This document shows, in pieces, positions 23,464 through 34,938 of a DNA stretch of 64,000 nt. The stretch spans positions 2,108,001 through 2,172,000 of the forward strand of contig NC_079235.1 in the NCBI RefSeq assembly GCF_028502605.1. The letters are read 5' to 3'. Within the stretch, counting starts at the first letter, position 1. Each line of letters begins with the position of its first letter. This DNA comes from Trichoderma breve. Taxonomy: Eukaryota > Ascomycota > Sordariomycetes > Hypocreales > Hypocreaceae. The notes below the pieces were generated by a model. It was not told the DNA's origin and made no database searches. It saw only the letters and a program-made list of their open reading frames with translations. The translations under genes and the position numbers were made by a program.

Positions 23464-25308
23464 TGGAAGCCCGAGTCAATGTGTAATGCGTTGTATATGA
23501 TGGCGTGTATGGAACCATGGGAGGAGTTTTGTTCTTCTTTTTTCTCTGATTTAGCAAATGGATACATGATGGGCACAAAAGATGATATGGCGATTGAGCC
23601 TTGGCTTTTTGCATTTGGGATTAGAATCGGGCGTTGGAAACAGATGTATATGGGAGTCGAATCGGTGACAGGGAGATGCTAGCTGCAATGTATAGCTGCA
23701 ATGAGGAAGCATTTTCAATGCTGACAATGGTTTACACTGTTGGCTTTACTTGTGACATTAATTGAATACAGCTCGATGCTTGACTGCTGCATGCTCCAGA
23801 AAGACTGTCGTCTGTTCTACTTGCTGCTGTGAGATGATGTTGCCGCACTTGTGTCTATCAAACACTAGCTCACTCAGTAGCTCTTTTCTTCTTGCATTGA
23901 CTTGTTCCGCCTTTGCGTGTTGGAGAGTCTCACGACTCTAGCTTTTGGAACGATACTGTTGCATACCTATGGCTTGATTTAGCGCGTGGCGGCTGATGGT
24001 TTCAAGATGGCTGATTGACAGGCTTTCACGCCATTCATTGTCACGAGTCAATGAAGGAACAATATTCATTACATTCGACTTAGGAAGAATGCATTTATAT
24101 ATGGTGATGGGAAAATAAGAACCCTCTTTGAGACTTAATAAACAGGGAACGCTCCTTGAATGCATCTCTTTGTTCATAAGTTATCCCATGGCCGTAGATA
24201 TACTTTATGATGTGACTTGAGTCTGTCAGCTGTGTGATGCTAGTCAGATGAGGCGTCGTCGATCGTTTTAAAGGGGGCTTGGAATGGCATGCCGGAATGG
24301 ATACTGTCTTATCTGGCATATTTCAACGCGACGTAGTATTTTTGCCTTTTGTCTTGCTGATTCTCTCTCTCTCCTATTCATAATTATATAGTTTATTTAC
24401 GAAACCAGATCGTTTGAGAAGAATAAAGGCCTTGCAGCGTTATCAGACAGCAGCAAGAGAGGAAGTCAAGAAAACACAAGCCAATTAAACAGATATGATC
24501 GGATTGGCATACCCAGGATTCATCGTCCCCATCCCCAACGTTGACGAATACAACGACTTCGTAACGACTCTCCCGCTCTCGTCATCCATCAAACGAAGAT
24601 TCTCCACGTCAAACAGCAGCAAGTCTTTCCAGAACGCAGTAGAGCCCGCGCGGCCAAATAGGACAGGCGTGATGAAGAGGTTGCGCTTGTTGGTTGATGA
24701 GAGGATTCGTTTGAAGAGGGGATATGTGTCTCTGCAACGGGGGTGAAGTGACTGCTTGTACTTTTGGTATTTATTTTTTGGGTGTTGGTGTTCTGGGTGC
24801 TCTTGGTATGTGGACTTGGCTTTAGGACATAGATGGGATGAAGGTAACTGATCGAGTTTTATAGGGGACATCATCTATTCCGATTCGATTCAATTCGATT
24901 CGAGAACTTGAGCTCTTTGACAGAGTAATAATGATACGCATGACGACTTGAAGCAAGATTAACGACTTTGGTGATGGATACTCGGTGATGGATCATGAAT
25001 AAACAAAGGGGGAACTCTCAGCTGCCGAATGGTTTCTATAATTAAACCATTTGTTTCGTTACTACCGCGTATATATGATCACTATGCATGCCATACATTG
25101 CCCAATACAAGCCTATCTGAGCCTTTGCGCTACATTTTGTGTAAACCTTCCAGTTTCCCTTCCTATACTCCATAGTCATATGGCAGACATGCCTTCCTGC
25201 TGCCGTGTTGATACCTCATAAAACATATGTGACAAAGTAAGTTGCCTCAACAGATCACATCTAGCTGCGTGCCCACAGCAACAAGTCAAACAAATCATGG
25301 CCCAAGGC
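23464..25308. other. Intergenic between bir1 and 811-residue gene tail
   Basis: 3' flanks of two convergent genes. One short stretch on the minus strand (24485-24745) has coding character and is listed as a candidate; otherwise nothing is supported. Confidence 0.5.
24485..24874 (-). CDS. Candidate orphan small protein or gene remnant
   Basis: A 129-codon minus-strand ORF. Its last ~80 codons read like a real protein (NLFITPVLFGRAGSTAFW, then KDLLLFDVENLRLMDDESG and GMGTMNPGYANPII) and favour C/G third positions. The first ~50 codons are low in coding character, and a pyrimidine-AG acceptor-like site lies at their junction near 24745, so this may be the last exon of a gene whose upstream part is lost or unrecognised. 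The overlapping + ORF 24495-24746 is also C-biased, so strand assignment is uncertain. I do not recognise the family. Confidence 0.3.
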   Translation of the reverse strand: MMSPIKLDQLPSSHLCPKAKSTYQEHPEHQHPKNKYQKYKQSLHPRCRDTYPLFKRILSSTNKRNLFITPVLFGRAGSTAFWKDLLLFDVENLRLMDDESGRVVTKSLYSSTLGMGTMNPGYANPIISV

Positions 25309-27831
25309 CTAAATTTCAAGCTTCTCCAACCCCTCTCCAGCTTCATCGACTCTCGTATTGGCGCCTTCGCCAGCGGCCCCTGTCTTCTTGGTGCGCTTCT
25401 TGCGTTTTGCCGTGCCCGTAACAGCGGGAGCTTCTTGCACCCATCGCGCAATTGCACTGGCGCGGTCTGTCATGAGGGGGTAGTCTCTACCGTCATCGGC
25501 GGACCAGCGGCGCGACGTGATATCAGTGTCAGTAGCATCCTCCTTGAGATCTTCGGCCACCCATACATGCATCGGCTTGTCTGTGCCATTTGTGCCATTC
25601 AAGGCGTCTGGACCGTTTGGACTTATGCTTGTTCCCGGGCTTGGTTTAGGTGTGGTAGCGGTGCCATTGGAAGGCTTGCCTGAAATGACAGCGTCATTCC
25701 GCTGAGCACGCTTCTCGTGGGCTTCGATGGCTGCGCGGAATGATGCTTCGTCAGTAACGCGCTCATCATCAAGGGCATCCAATATCGCTTGCTCGCGGAT
25801 GAGCTCTCTTCGCCGCTTTTCTTCTTCGCCGGCAGCGTCAGAGGACATGCCGTTGATAAGTGCTGCTGCAGCAGAAGCGGCCCTGCCGGCCGAAATCACA
25901 GCTGTCTGGGCCTGGTTGTGAGAGTGAATACATGTATGATGGCCACAACATGGCTCATCGTCGTATATGGGCAGTGGAGCAGGGGAACACAGAGTGTCCC
26001 ACGAGGAACTGAGGGAAAGCCAGTTTTCAGTACGATGGATGACTTCTGCCCAGTCGGCTCGCGCAGGAGACCGGTTCGCTTGAAAGATGGGATACCCGTC
26101 GGCAAGCCTGATGAGACGGGCAACCATGTAAGCATGCCGTTGGATCTCTTTGGTGGAGGTCTGGGCGAGGCAATGGGCAAGGAGAAGAGAGTGTAATGCG
26201 TCGGCGAGTAACGGGTGATATGTCACACACTCGCATACCGCAGCTGCTTTCGTCGATAACAGCTCTTTCGGAGACTGGTATGAGTCGTGCTTTACCACGG
26301 CCTGAGACGGATACGGTGGGAGATCGGTAGGGGGAACAGAGCGAAAGAGGTCGGATAAGGGGTAGACTGTGTGTGACTCTGTCCAACTGCTCGAGTCAAT
26401 GGCCCTTGAGCTGCGCATGCCGTGCGCGACTAGGTTAACACGGTCGTTAAACTCCTTGGCTGCTTTGGCGGGGAGATTGGGTGAATAATCAAAGTGTGAG
26501 ATGAATGAAAGGAAGTCCTTGATGGCGCGCTTAGCAAATGTCTTGACCAATTTCCGCGACTCGGCCTGCTTTCGCGCGCCCTCCTTGTTTGGCTCGGGAG
26601 AGTTTTTGCCGCTGGCCTCTGCTCCCGCATCGCCATCGTCTGCTTCCCTAGCCATAGATTGCTCATTGGCCTGATTAGATGGCGGTGTTGGTATGCTATC
26701 CAGAACATGTTCGGTAGCCATTGTTAGATACACTGATGCTCTCTGAAAGTATAGCTGCGCTTCAAAGCTGCTAGGTTGATCCTTCTCTGACAAGATGATA
26801 TCATGGGGCCGTCTCCTGGCTGTGCGTTGCGTCTCCCCAACTTGCATCTCCTCCTGGTTGGGACCATGAGACCTGCGAACGAATTGCGATATAGACAGAG
26901 CGTGTGTCAGATCGAAAATGGCGCCGTCAAAATCCTCCTTGAATATCTTGACAGTTGCGCGAGTTCGCAGCACCTCTGGTTCAGTGGGCCGGTCCTCAAT
27001 GATATCCGTCAGAGGCTGCAAGCTCGTCGATTCGGCCATTTTCCTTGACGGTATCTTTTCATGGAAAAAGTGCACATACTTGGCGTCGGAATCCTTGGGG
27101 CTGCGCTGCAGCACAAGGCTGCCCACATCCTCCAGCGGCGAGGCGCCCTGCATCGTCGCAACGCTGCATGCGATTTCGTCCAAGCGATACGCCCGTCCCA
27201 GCTTCTGGCTGGCCTGCTCTCTCATTCGGAATTTGCGCTCTCTGCTCAGTTTTCCGCCATGGACTGGCGGCGCACCCAGCCCGTGCGAGCCCATGGCCGA
27301 CGATATGCTTGGAAAGCCACCATTGACGTTGGTCAGAGTTGGTGAGGCGATGTCGCTAGCAGCCCTCACAGCAAGATTGGTAGCTTCGTCGACAAGCCGT
27401 CGCACCTTGACGAGATCGAAGAAGGAGGCAGCATCGATGGGCCTCGGCGCGGGAGTGTTGTAATTGATGTTGGCAAGGGTCTCGAGCAGCTCAAAGGGCA
27501 TTTGCAGCCACGGTCCGTGATACGCAGAGATGTGGCGCCAGTGCCTATTTACCAGATCAAGGTCAGCGAAAGAGCTTGCCAAAAACAAACGATGGTAAAA
27601 TCATATAAAAAACGGATTGCCATACACATACTTGTTGCGACAGATGACGAGCGAGGGTGAAATGGCCGTCGTTGGAGCCGCATGGGGAATTCTAGATCTC
27701 GGTTTAGGACCTGAACTTGACGATGCCTGAGACGCTTGCGCCGTGGCCGATGGCACAGACGGTTGACTTGCACTCCCACTGTCCAGCGAAGCCTCTTCAC
27801 CCAATGTCTGTCTCACCTTCTTCTTCGCCAT
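25309..27831 (-). CDS. Unrecognised 811-residue fungal protein, TPR-like helices, Cys/His patch
   Basis: Exons 27831-27632 and 27544-25309 with an 87-bp intron; 811 residues. The N-terminus is Ser/Ala-rich and low complexity. After the splice a conserved-looking block begins (HWRHISAYHGPWLQMPFELL, then NYNTPAPRPIDAASFFDLVK and RRLVDEATNLAVRAA). The segment VLRTRATVKIFKEDFDGAIFDLTHAL with a second repeat at AQLYFQRASVYLTMA resembles tetratricopeptide helices. At about residue 595 there is a compact CCGHHTCIHSH patch that could bind metal. A Glu/Arg helix (EEKRRRELIREQ) and a basic KRKKRTKK near the end follow, the latter a possible nuclear signal. I cannot name the family. An in-frame upstream ATG at 27894 would add 21 residues; I chose the later one because the MAKKK start is better placed. 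Confidence 0.75.
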
Positions 27832-28881
27832 GATGATGTTTTTTGAGTGCCCCGGAAGTTCTACCTCCTTGGCATGGTCGAGCACCTCGTGCAATCTCCG
27901 ATGGACGGCAGAAAGTCAACAAGACGTGGGGTGGTGGAGTAGCTAGGAAGAGATCGATAGGAACCGATTGGCGATGCTAGAAAGAAGATGCTGGTGTTGA
28001 AGGAAAACTATTAGCAGGGGGAGAAGAAAAACAATGATGAGAGAAAAAAAGGCTAGAGGATCATGCGTGCTGCAATAGAGGCTTCAATCCTAGAAATTCT
28101 ACAACAGAAATTCAGAAGGGGAAAAACAAAGAAAGAAAAAAAAAGTTGCTATGATGACAGTGCCAAATGCAGGTGCCGATGGTGGCTGCCAGTGGTCGGA
28201 ATCCCAATCACGTGAAGCTAACCTTTTGAGTTGCGATTGAGTTTGAGCTCAACTTTGTTTCTGATAATCTGAACACTTTTGATTTCTCTACTTCCTTCAT
28301 ACGATTTTTGTTCCTTGGCTGTCCAACAACTTGGAGCCAGCCCAATTTATAATTCTTACAACCGGTATTCGTACACTTTTCCTCCTCTGAGCGGCCCAAA
28401 CAAGCGGGCCTTCGCTACTGTTTTATGAGCTGTCACTGCATGTGCGCTTTGGAAGCAAGGAGAAGAGCATAACAAGAAACTATTGGCAGACAGTTATCGT
28501 TTGCCTGCATGGGGGCGCTGCAAGGCCAACCAGCCTCATTTTTAACAGTTGCCCTGCCTTTACGGACCAATGAAGCACGCAGAAGGAGATTAAAAATGTA
28601 ACCATGTATTAGTGAATTCTTTTTTCCTTTTTCCTGCTGCTTGCTGTTGTTCAGCCGCTTCCCGCTAACCAGAAGCCCGCAGCATGTTCCCACCCCAACC
28701 ATTTGAAAAGGGAAATGAAATTCGGATGTCTACCTGAATCTACTTAAAGAGCCAGCTCAAAAAAGCAAAAAAAAAAAAGTCTATCATTAAATGTGTATGA
28801 GAAGAGAAAAGAAGAGAAAAGACGCACATATTCAGCTCCGTACCTACTCACTCTCGTACCGGGCCTATCCCTTCTAGTATC
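27832..28881. other. Intergenic upstream of the 811-residue gene and 3' flank of the SOD gene
   Basis: No coding signal; A-rich runs occur near 28130-28145 and 28765-28780. Confidence 0.5.
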
Positions 28882-29885
28882 TCACAGGGAGAAGAACATG
28901 ACAGCAACAACGCCAGTCAGCAAAGAAAAGACGGACACTCTATTACCTGAAGCAGCTCCTGGGAAAGGAGCAATGGATGACGTGGCACTTGTAGTGATCT
29001 CAGGAGGGACGGTAGCATAGCTGGTCGAAGTGATCGTGACGACGCCGGTGAGAGTGGCAGCACCTGTAGGAGAGACACTTGTGCTGTGGTGAGAGCCGGT
29101 GGTGTAATGGGTTCCCGTGGGATGGTGATGACTTGTGGTGTTCTGAGCGCCAGTGACATTATGAGGAAAACCGGTAGCAACGGGGCCATGGACCGAATGA
29201 TGAGCACTGGTGGCTGTATGCGACTTTGTGGCAGCACTCGACACCGGCAGCTTGGCAAAGTTGGCGCACGTCAGCCGTGTCTTGTTCGCATAATGGACGA
29301 CGATTGATCGATTGCCAAAGAAGGCCGGGTTGTCGGGCGAAAGAGAGGTGTAGAGGTCAAAATACTCGGCCACGAACGGATCCGAGGTGATCTTGCCATA
29401 CTTCCCACTCAAATCACCGACCTGACAACTCTCGGGCTTGGTAGCATCACAAGCAGGCGTCTCGCCACGATGATACGGGTCCAGATGAGCCAGGGTGCTC
29501 GTACAGTTGCCATTGGTAGCCGGCTCTTCGTGGATGTGGTACACTGCATACAAGGGGGTTTGGTTAGCCACTCTGACGCCGTCGCATCACCTTTGACCAG
29601 GGAAGCAAAAGAAGCAAACAAAAACTCACTAAAGGGGCCACCGCTTTTGGGGAAGTTTTCGAATTGGACTCTGAACCTGACGCCCTTACCGCCAGGAGCA
29701 GCCACGGCGGAAACAGAGCCCTTGACGTTGCCGGCCAGATCAGCGCCGGCGAAGAAGGGCTTTTTGGGTAGAGTCGCCTTGTATTCGACGCTTTGAGGAT
29801 TGCCGGTTACGACGGGGGCATCTTTCTCTGCAACGCAGCTCGACACTGCGAGAGAAAGAATAGCAAAAATTCCAGAGGCGCGCAT
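28882..29885 (-). CDS. GPI-anchored copper-only superoxide dismutase (Sod5-like)
   Basis: Exons 29885-29630 and 29543-28882 with an 86-bp intron; 305 residues. A signal peptide (MRASGIFAILSLAVSSCVA) opens the protein. The Cu/Zn-SOD fold follows, with the splice creating GPFMYHIHE: H88 and H90 are copper ligands, a further His in LAHLDPYH (105/110) and H169 in SIVVHYANKT complete the site. The electrostatic loop and the zinc-site His/Asp set of cytosolic SOD1 are absent, as in Candida Sod5 and other copper-only fungal SODs. A Thr/Ser/His-rich stalk with N-glycosylation sequons and a hydrophobic C-terminus preceded by small residues (PGAASGN) indicate GPI anchoring to the cell surface. The family removes extracellular superoxide, often host- or rival-derived. 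Confidence 0.88.
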
Positions 29886-31908
29886 TTTGGAGGCTGAGAG
29901 AGAGACAGATGATCGTTGTCGGTAATGTAACGAATGATATCAAGTATTATTGGGATAACTTGGATAATTTGGATAACTTGGCGCTGTTGGCCATATAAGT
30001 ATGATGCGATAAATGAAGAGACAAAGAAGAAAGTGGCAAAACAGCCAGGTGAACAGGGAAATGCCAAGCAATTGTATATCTGAACAAGAAGACGAACAAG
30101 GAGACAAGCAAGCAGAACATGAATGAACGTCAAAGCAAGGTAAAGGGCAGACAGTTCAGAGACAGCTCTTGCTCGAGACATTCAGGGCATCCCATCCTGA
30201 CCAGAATCCATGCACGTACCTGACTTTCGAGTCCAAGCCCTTTCGTCTCTTCCCACCCTCGGTAGCAAATAGTGGCAGACAAGGTTACTTGGAGGACGGG
30301 ATTGTAGCGAAGTGAGACAGCAATCGATGGTCTCGTTTTCGCTTCGTGGTCGATGAACAGGGCTGTTTGCGTCCTTGATATACTGCTAAATGGTCCGACC
30401 TATGACCCGGTATATTCTCGACGAAAATGAAATAAAAACGTGAACTGTTTGTTTGCCTGTTCGTTTGTTCAAAATCTGTTGGTAGCCGGCTCCCACAGAA
30501 ACACACACTCGTACACAAGAAATGAAAAGAAAGGGACCTTGCAGCAGCAACAACAACAAAGAGAGATTGGAACACAAAGGTGTTGTTACATCTACCACCC
30601 ATTCATTCCCTTTTATATTCCCAGGCCTCACATCAGCACTGCCATTGTTTCACACCCATTCGCAGCCAAAAAATACATTCTCGATTGCCGGCTTCCGGTC
30701 TGCGCCCATAGCCTGCCTACCAGTGAAAAATAGTACCAGTACATTGCCCCCAAACGTTGCGAGGCCACGACGGCTGGTTGGGCGGGCGAGGGCAGCCGAT
30801 GCGACTCGAGATTTGCGCAAGGGAGCCCCCCCTGGCTGGACGAGATTGATAGGCGGCCAGCCGAGCCGTGATGCGACACTGGGTGGGCCAGCTCAGCCTA
30901 AAAGTGCTTCCTTTAGACAGGGATGAGTGTGTGTTGTAAGTACAGAAGCAGCAGCCGCATAAACCCGTGTTTCTCTACTGTATATTTGTAGTCGTATTTT
31001 GGAGTATGTAGTAGTGAGTAGTGGCTGTGTTGTCTGTTGCCGTTGCTTAGAGGGAGAGTACATGTAGGTTGCCTCTCTACCACGCCTTACGTTGGCAACG
31101 GCACTTACACCAGTGTAAGATGGATTTCGCCGCGAATATTTCGACCATCTCGCCTCGTCCACCTTGTGAAACAAGCAATTGCAGCTTCGCCACTAAGCTC
31201 TGCTAACAACCATCCTCTTCCAACGATTTTCATGGATTTTGTACGACCATAAGCCTGGATTCATACCTAGGCATCCTTCTCAGCCCCATCAGAGCCTACC
31301 AGCACTCACCCTCCCTCTACCTCTCCCCGTCTCATTCGCACGCGGTCAAACGAAACACGGCCAATGCAAGAAACATCAAAACAGCCCAGTAGATCAAATA
31401 GACGCATATAAATTCGCTGCTAATAGAAAATATCTCGTTTCAAAGTGCCGCATCTCCGAAGGGCTTGGGCTCTTATATACAAGTACGGAGTACTAGGGCG
31501 CTGGGCGCTTAAAGATGGGCGAGGCCGCCATTTCCGCGCGCCTACCAACCGGAGTCCAGTATAGCAGCCCGAAACCTCGCCGCCTAACATCCAAGGCCGC
31601 AAACTCACCTCAAGCACCGCGCCGGCGTATTCTCGGATAGCTCCCTCACCCGTAACTTTGGCAGGTACCTAGGTAGTTGCGCCATTGGAATCTCGAAGCT
31701 ACGCAACTCTGCATATTCGCCAGCCTCGGAGAACACAACAAAACTACGGAGCTTTTACACGAGGCTCTTTTGGTGTGTCCATTCTCTCACCTCTCCTTTT
31801 TTCCTTTTTGCTCCTCTTCGCTTCTCGTTTTTACTTTCCTTCCGAAGGAGAATCGCCGACGTCTTCCGATTCGCGTGTTTGCACTCGCACGCCCCCAATT
31901 CGCCCATC
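29886..31908. other. 2-kb divergent intergenic: SOD gene / V-ATPase f gene
   Basis: Promoter territory for two genes read away from each other. ORFs up to 134 codons occur but overlap on both strands and have no family character. A TACGGAGTA word lies at 31484-31492 and a C/T-rich tract at about 31785-31820 precedes the V-ATPase gene. Confidence 0.55.
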
Positions 31909-32350
31909 ATGAAGCCCGTCGTTAGTTCAATGCAAGCTTGGTCGTGGTACGTCGGCATACAGTTTCCGTCTCTCGCGGAAACAGCTCCTCAGAAACAGCG
32001 AGAAGCTTTGATAGAATGAAGTTCAAGCTAACGATTGTTCTCGTGGTTCCCAACAGCACCGTCATCTCCTTCTTCGCAATCATCATCCTCAGCGTCCTCG
32101 CCCTCCTCTACCGCTCCAACCACGAGCAGCTCATGGGCAGCACCAACGACCCTACCGACGGCAAAGCCGTCTCTCGCACCGTCTTCACCGCCGTCTTCGT
32201 CTATATCGTGCGTTTCTTCTCTCGAACTTCGAACCGGGTGGCTCAAATGTTCTGGTTTTTGCTAATGTTGCTCAGGGATTCTTTGTGTTTTGCGGTCTAC
32301 AGGGCATGCTCCACGTCCGAGAGAATAGAAGGGGCGCCATTTCTTTGTGA
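31909..32350 (+). CDS. V-ATPase Vo subunit f (YPR170W-B homologue)
   Basis: A small gene in three exons, 31909-31946 (38 bases), 32057-32207 and 32276-32350, with introns of 110 and 68 bp; 87 residues. The spliced product starts MKPVVSSMQAWSCTVISFF, continues with two hydrophobic helices (SFFAIIILSVLALLY and VFTAVFVYIGFFVFCGLQ) and has SNHEQLMGSTNDPTDG between them. That is the pattern of yeast YPR170W-B (subunit f of the membrane Vo ring) and, more distantly, animal RNaseK. It sits in the proton-translocating sector of vacuolar and Golgi/endosomal V-ATPase. No single ORF covers it, so gene finders relying on ORF length would miss it. Length and motif order match the family closely. Confidence 0.88.
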
Positions 32351-33296
32351 AACCGAGCGGATCATTACGACGAAGAGCAGGCAGCAAACGGGCGTTTTTG
32401 GAAGTCTTTTCTTTTCTTTTCTATGGTCATTCGATGTTTGCTTCTGGCCTGATGCGAGTGTTATTTTTTCTTTCCCAACTGGCGGAGGATTGCATTGGGC
32501 GAGATGGTTGTACGGTACGAGGCTGAGCAGTACAAGCCTGCCGGGTGTAACATGATAGGGGAAAATGAATATTTTGCTGTTCATGCCATTAGATTATATG
32601 GGGGTCCTCTCAGCTGATTAATCTATGAAAACCAGCTTCTTGTTGATCGAATCACTTTATATAATATCAAAGTTTGAGATTATCATCGTGTATGATTCTA
32701 GCATGAGCTCAATTTTGACCTCATTGCGACACCAAGGAATTGACTTGGTGGAGTGCCTTTTTCAAAGGTTGCTGAAGTAGCTTGATAGAATCAACATGTC
32801 AGCTCAGTTCTCAACGGTAGCTACTGAAGTGAGCATTTGCAAAAATGAAGAGTTAGTTCATCATGTAGGTTTGCTGGCACGGCACACAAAGTAGACATGA
32901 GCACAAAAGCAACGTTGCGCTTTATCATAACACAAACTCGAGCTCCATAGAAGTCATACTTGTGTCGTGAACTGGTCAGCATCGTGGAGTATCAGCAGCA
33001 TCACAAAGTAAGAGAAATGAACGCCGGACCAAAGCAAGCAAGAGAGAAAAATTCTATTTTCATGGCTCGCTGAGCGTAAGATTACACACAGGGCAGTTCC
33101 GCCGAGATGGCAAAAGCTGCTGTAGTTGTCGTTGACCATCGGAAGAGTTGATCATATAATGAACATGCATACCCCCAACACGGTAATTGAGCATTTTGCC
33201 CGCTACGTCGACACCCTTTTTTTTCTTCCTTCAACTCCTTCCTTGGTTTCGGGCGTGCTTCGTCGGGTGTATGATTCATCTTGTTTCAAGAAACAT
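32351..33296. other. Intergenic between V-ATPase f and QCR6 (convergent)
   Basis: 3' flanks of two convergent genes; T-rich and without coding signal. Confidence 0.5.
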
Positions 33297-34189
33297 TTAT
33301 TTCAGCTTGGACCACAGCTTAGGGGCGGCGCATGCGGTAGCGCAGTGAGCAAGGTGGAAGACTAAAGAGCTCAAGTCAGCCATCAGAACATATAAACATC
33401 GTGAGTCATAAATCATAATGATCAAGTCGCCGTGCAGCACTCTTGCGATTCATGACAAACAATGGGGGAGTATGAGTGAGCCACGTACACTCCTCGACGC
33501 AATCCTCCTTGGCCTCGCCCTCGCTCTCCTGCTGGTGGACTCGCTCAACGCACTCGTCGAAGTGGTGCTTGGCGGGGGAGCACTGGGGAGAGTTCTTGCA
33601 CTCTGGAAAAACACTCCGTGTCAGCAAATAGCGCCCATAAGAAAGACAATTGTCGCCAGCATCCGGATGCGCATGAAAAGCGGAAATGCCTCGCCCCGCA
33701 CCGCGGCCGCCGGTTTCTCTCCAAGACGACATTGCGCAAAAAAAGAACAAGACGGGATGGAGGCAATTGACGAACCTTCCTCGAGCTCCTCCTTGGGGTC
33801 CTTGATCTCCTCCTCGTCCTCCTCTTCCTCTTCCTCCTCCTCTTCCTCGGCGGCGGGTTCCTCCTCGGGCTCGTCCTTGGACTCCTCTACGCTGGCCTCG
33901 GGAGCCTCCTGTGGTGTCAATCAGCCCCAAGATCCATTGAAAACTGAGCTCTCATGTAGGAATGGGACTACACTTCGACAGCGCAGAGCCATTTGACCGC
34001 TCATCCTGTTTTGCCACAAAATGACAACAAGGCCAAATGGCTGCAGAGCTGCCCAAGTGTATTTTTTCCGGTCCTTCATGCCGCACACATCCCACCTACC
34101 TTGGGTTCCTCAGCCGGAGCTTCGGCCTCCACAACACTCCATGGCGTCACCGCCTCAACAATCTCGGAGAAAGCGTCCCAGATACCCAT
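33297..34189 (-). CDS. qcr6: Cytochrome bc1 complex hinge subunit (QCR6)
   Basis: Four exons: 34189-34100, 33908-33776, 33602-33489, 33361-33297; introns 191, 173 and 127 bp, longer than most here; 133 residues. The N-terminus (MGIWDAFSEIVEAVTP) is followed by a hyperacidic stretch with over a dozen consecutive Glu/Asp in exon 2, then the conserved helical hairpin ECKNSPQCSPAKHHFDECVERV and EDCVEEFFHLAHCATACAAPKLWSKLK. The paired Cys residues form the disulfides of the hinge protein. QCR6 sits on the intermembrane-space face of complex III beside cytochrome c1 and helps cytochrome c docking. The three splices fall inside the acidic and Cys-rich segments and every junction restores the family pattern. 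Confidence 0.93.
33785..33860. repeat. CTC/CTT trinucleotide-rich tract (poly-Glu coding)
   Basis: Simple-sequence tract inside qcr6 exon 2; on the coding strand it is a GAG/GAA run. Confidence 0.8.
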
Positions 34190-34938
34190 TGCGATGGTTT
34201 GGCGAGTGGTGATGTCGCCGTGTGATCGGTTTCCGTGTGCGGTATCGTACGGTTTTGGGTGAGCGTATTGGCAGATCGGGAGCTGTCGGTCAAATTCGCG
34301 AAAAGCTGATCCGGAATTGAGGCATTTTGATTGGCCCGACCCGGCCGGCTAAAGTCACGGGATATGTCACATTACTTTCATCTTTGTCAGCTAAAAACCA
34401 GGCAAGCTAGCTGTGGTAGCGTCGGGAGGTTATTGGCAGAGCTGGGGTTGCCCTTTTTGGCTGATCCTCACTCAAGGACTGGGGGGTTTAAGATCTCCGA
34501 TCAGCTGGGGGGCTGTATCACCCCCTTACATCCACAGCCAGGACAACGGAAGACCTGACGCCGTGTGCAAAGTGAAACGTCAACGAGAGGATATCATACA
34601 AGGGTGGGACAGATGCAACGGCTTCAAGTAGTGAATCCCAAAAACAAAAACTGGCATTTCATCAAGCCAGACCCTGCAGCTGTAGGGCCTGGCGGGCTCT
34701 AATAAACCCCCTTGTCCATCTGTAATAATAAACCCATGGTTCGAATATAATAGTACTTGTACTTCCGGCGCCATCCAAATCCATCCAAAAGCAACATATT
34801 ACGGCGACTAAACCGAGCTGTTCAAGTTGGTCCATTCCACAGAGAAGCAAGCGCAAAATCACAACAGAGATTGTTCGTAGTCTCATTAATCGTTTCGCCC
34901 AGGCTTGGCTTCGCTACGGAGCACGCAAATTATTCCGT
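34190..34938. other. Intergenic upstream of qcr6
   Basis: qcr6 promoter and 3' flank of the WBP2-like gene. Small ORFs only. Confidence 0.5.
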
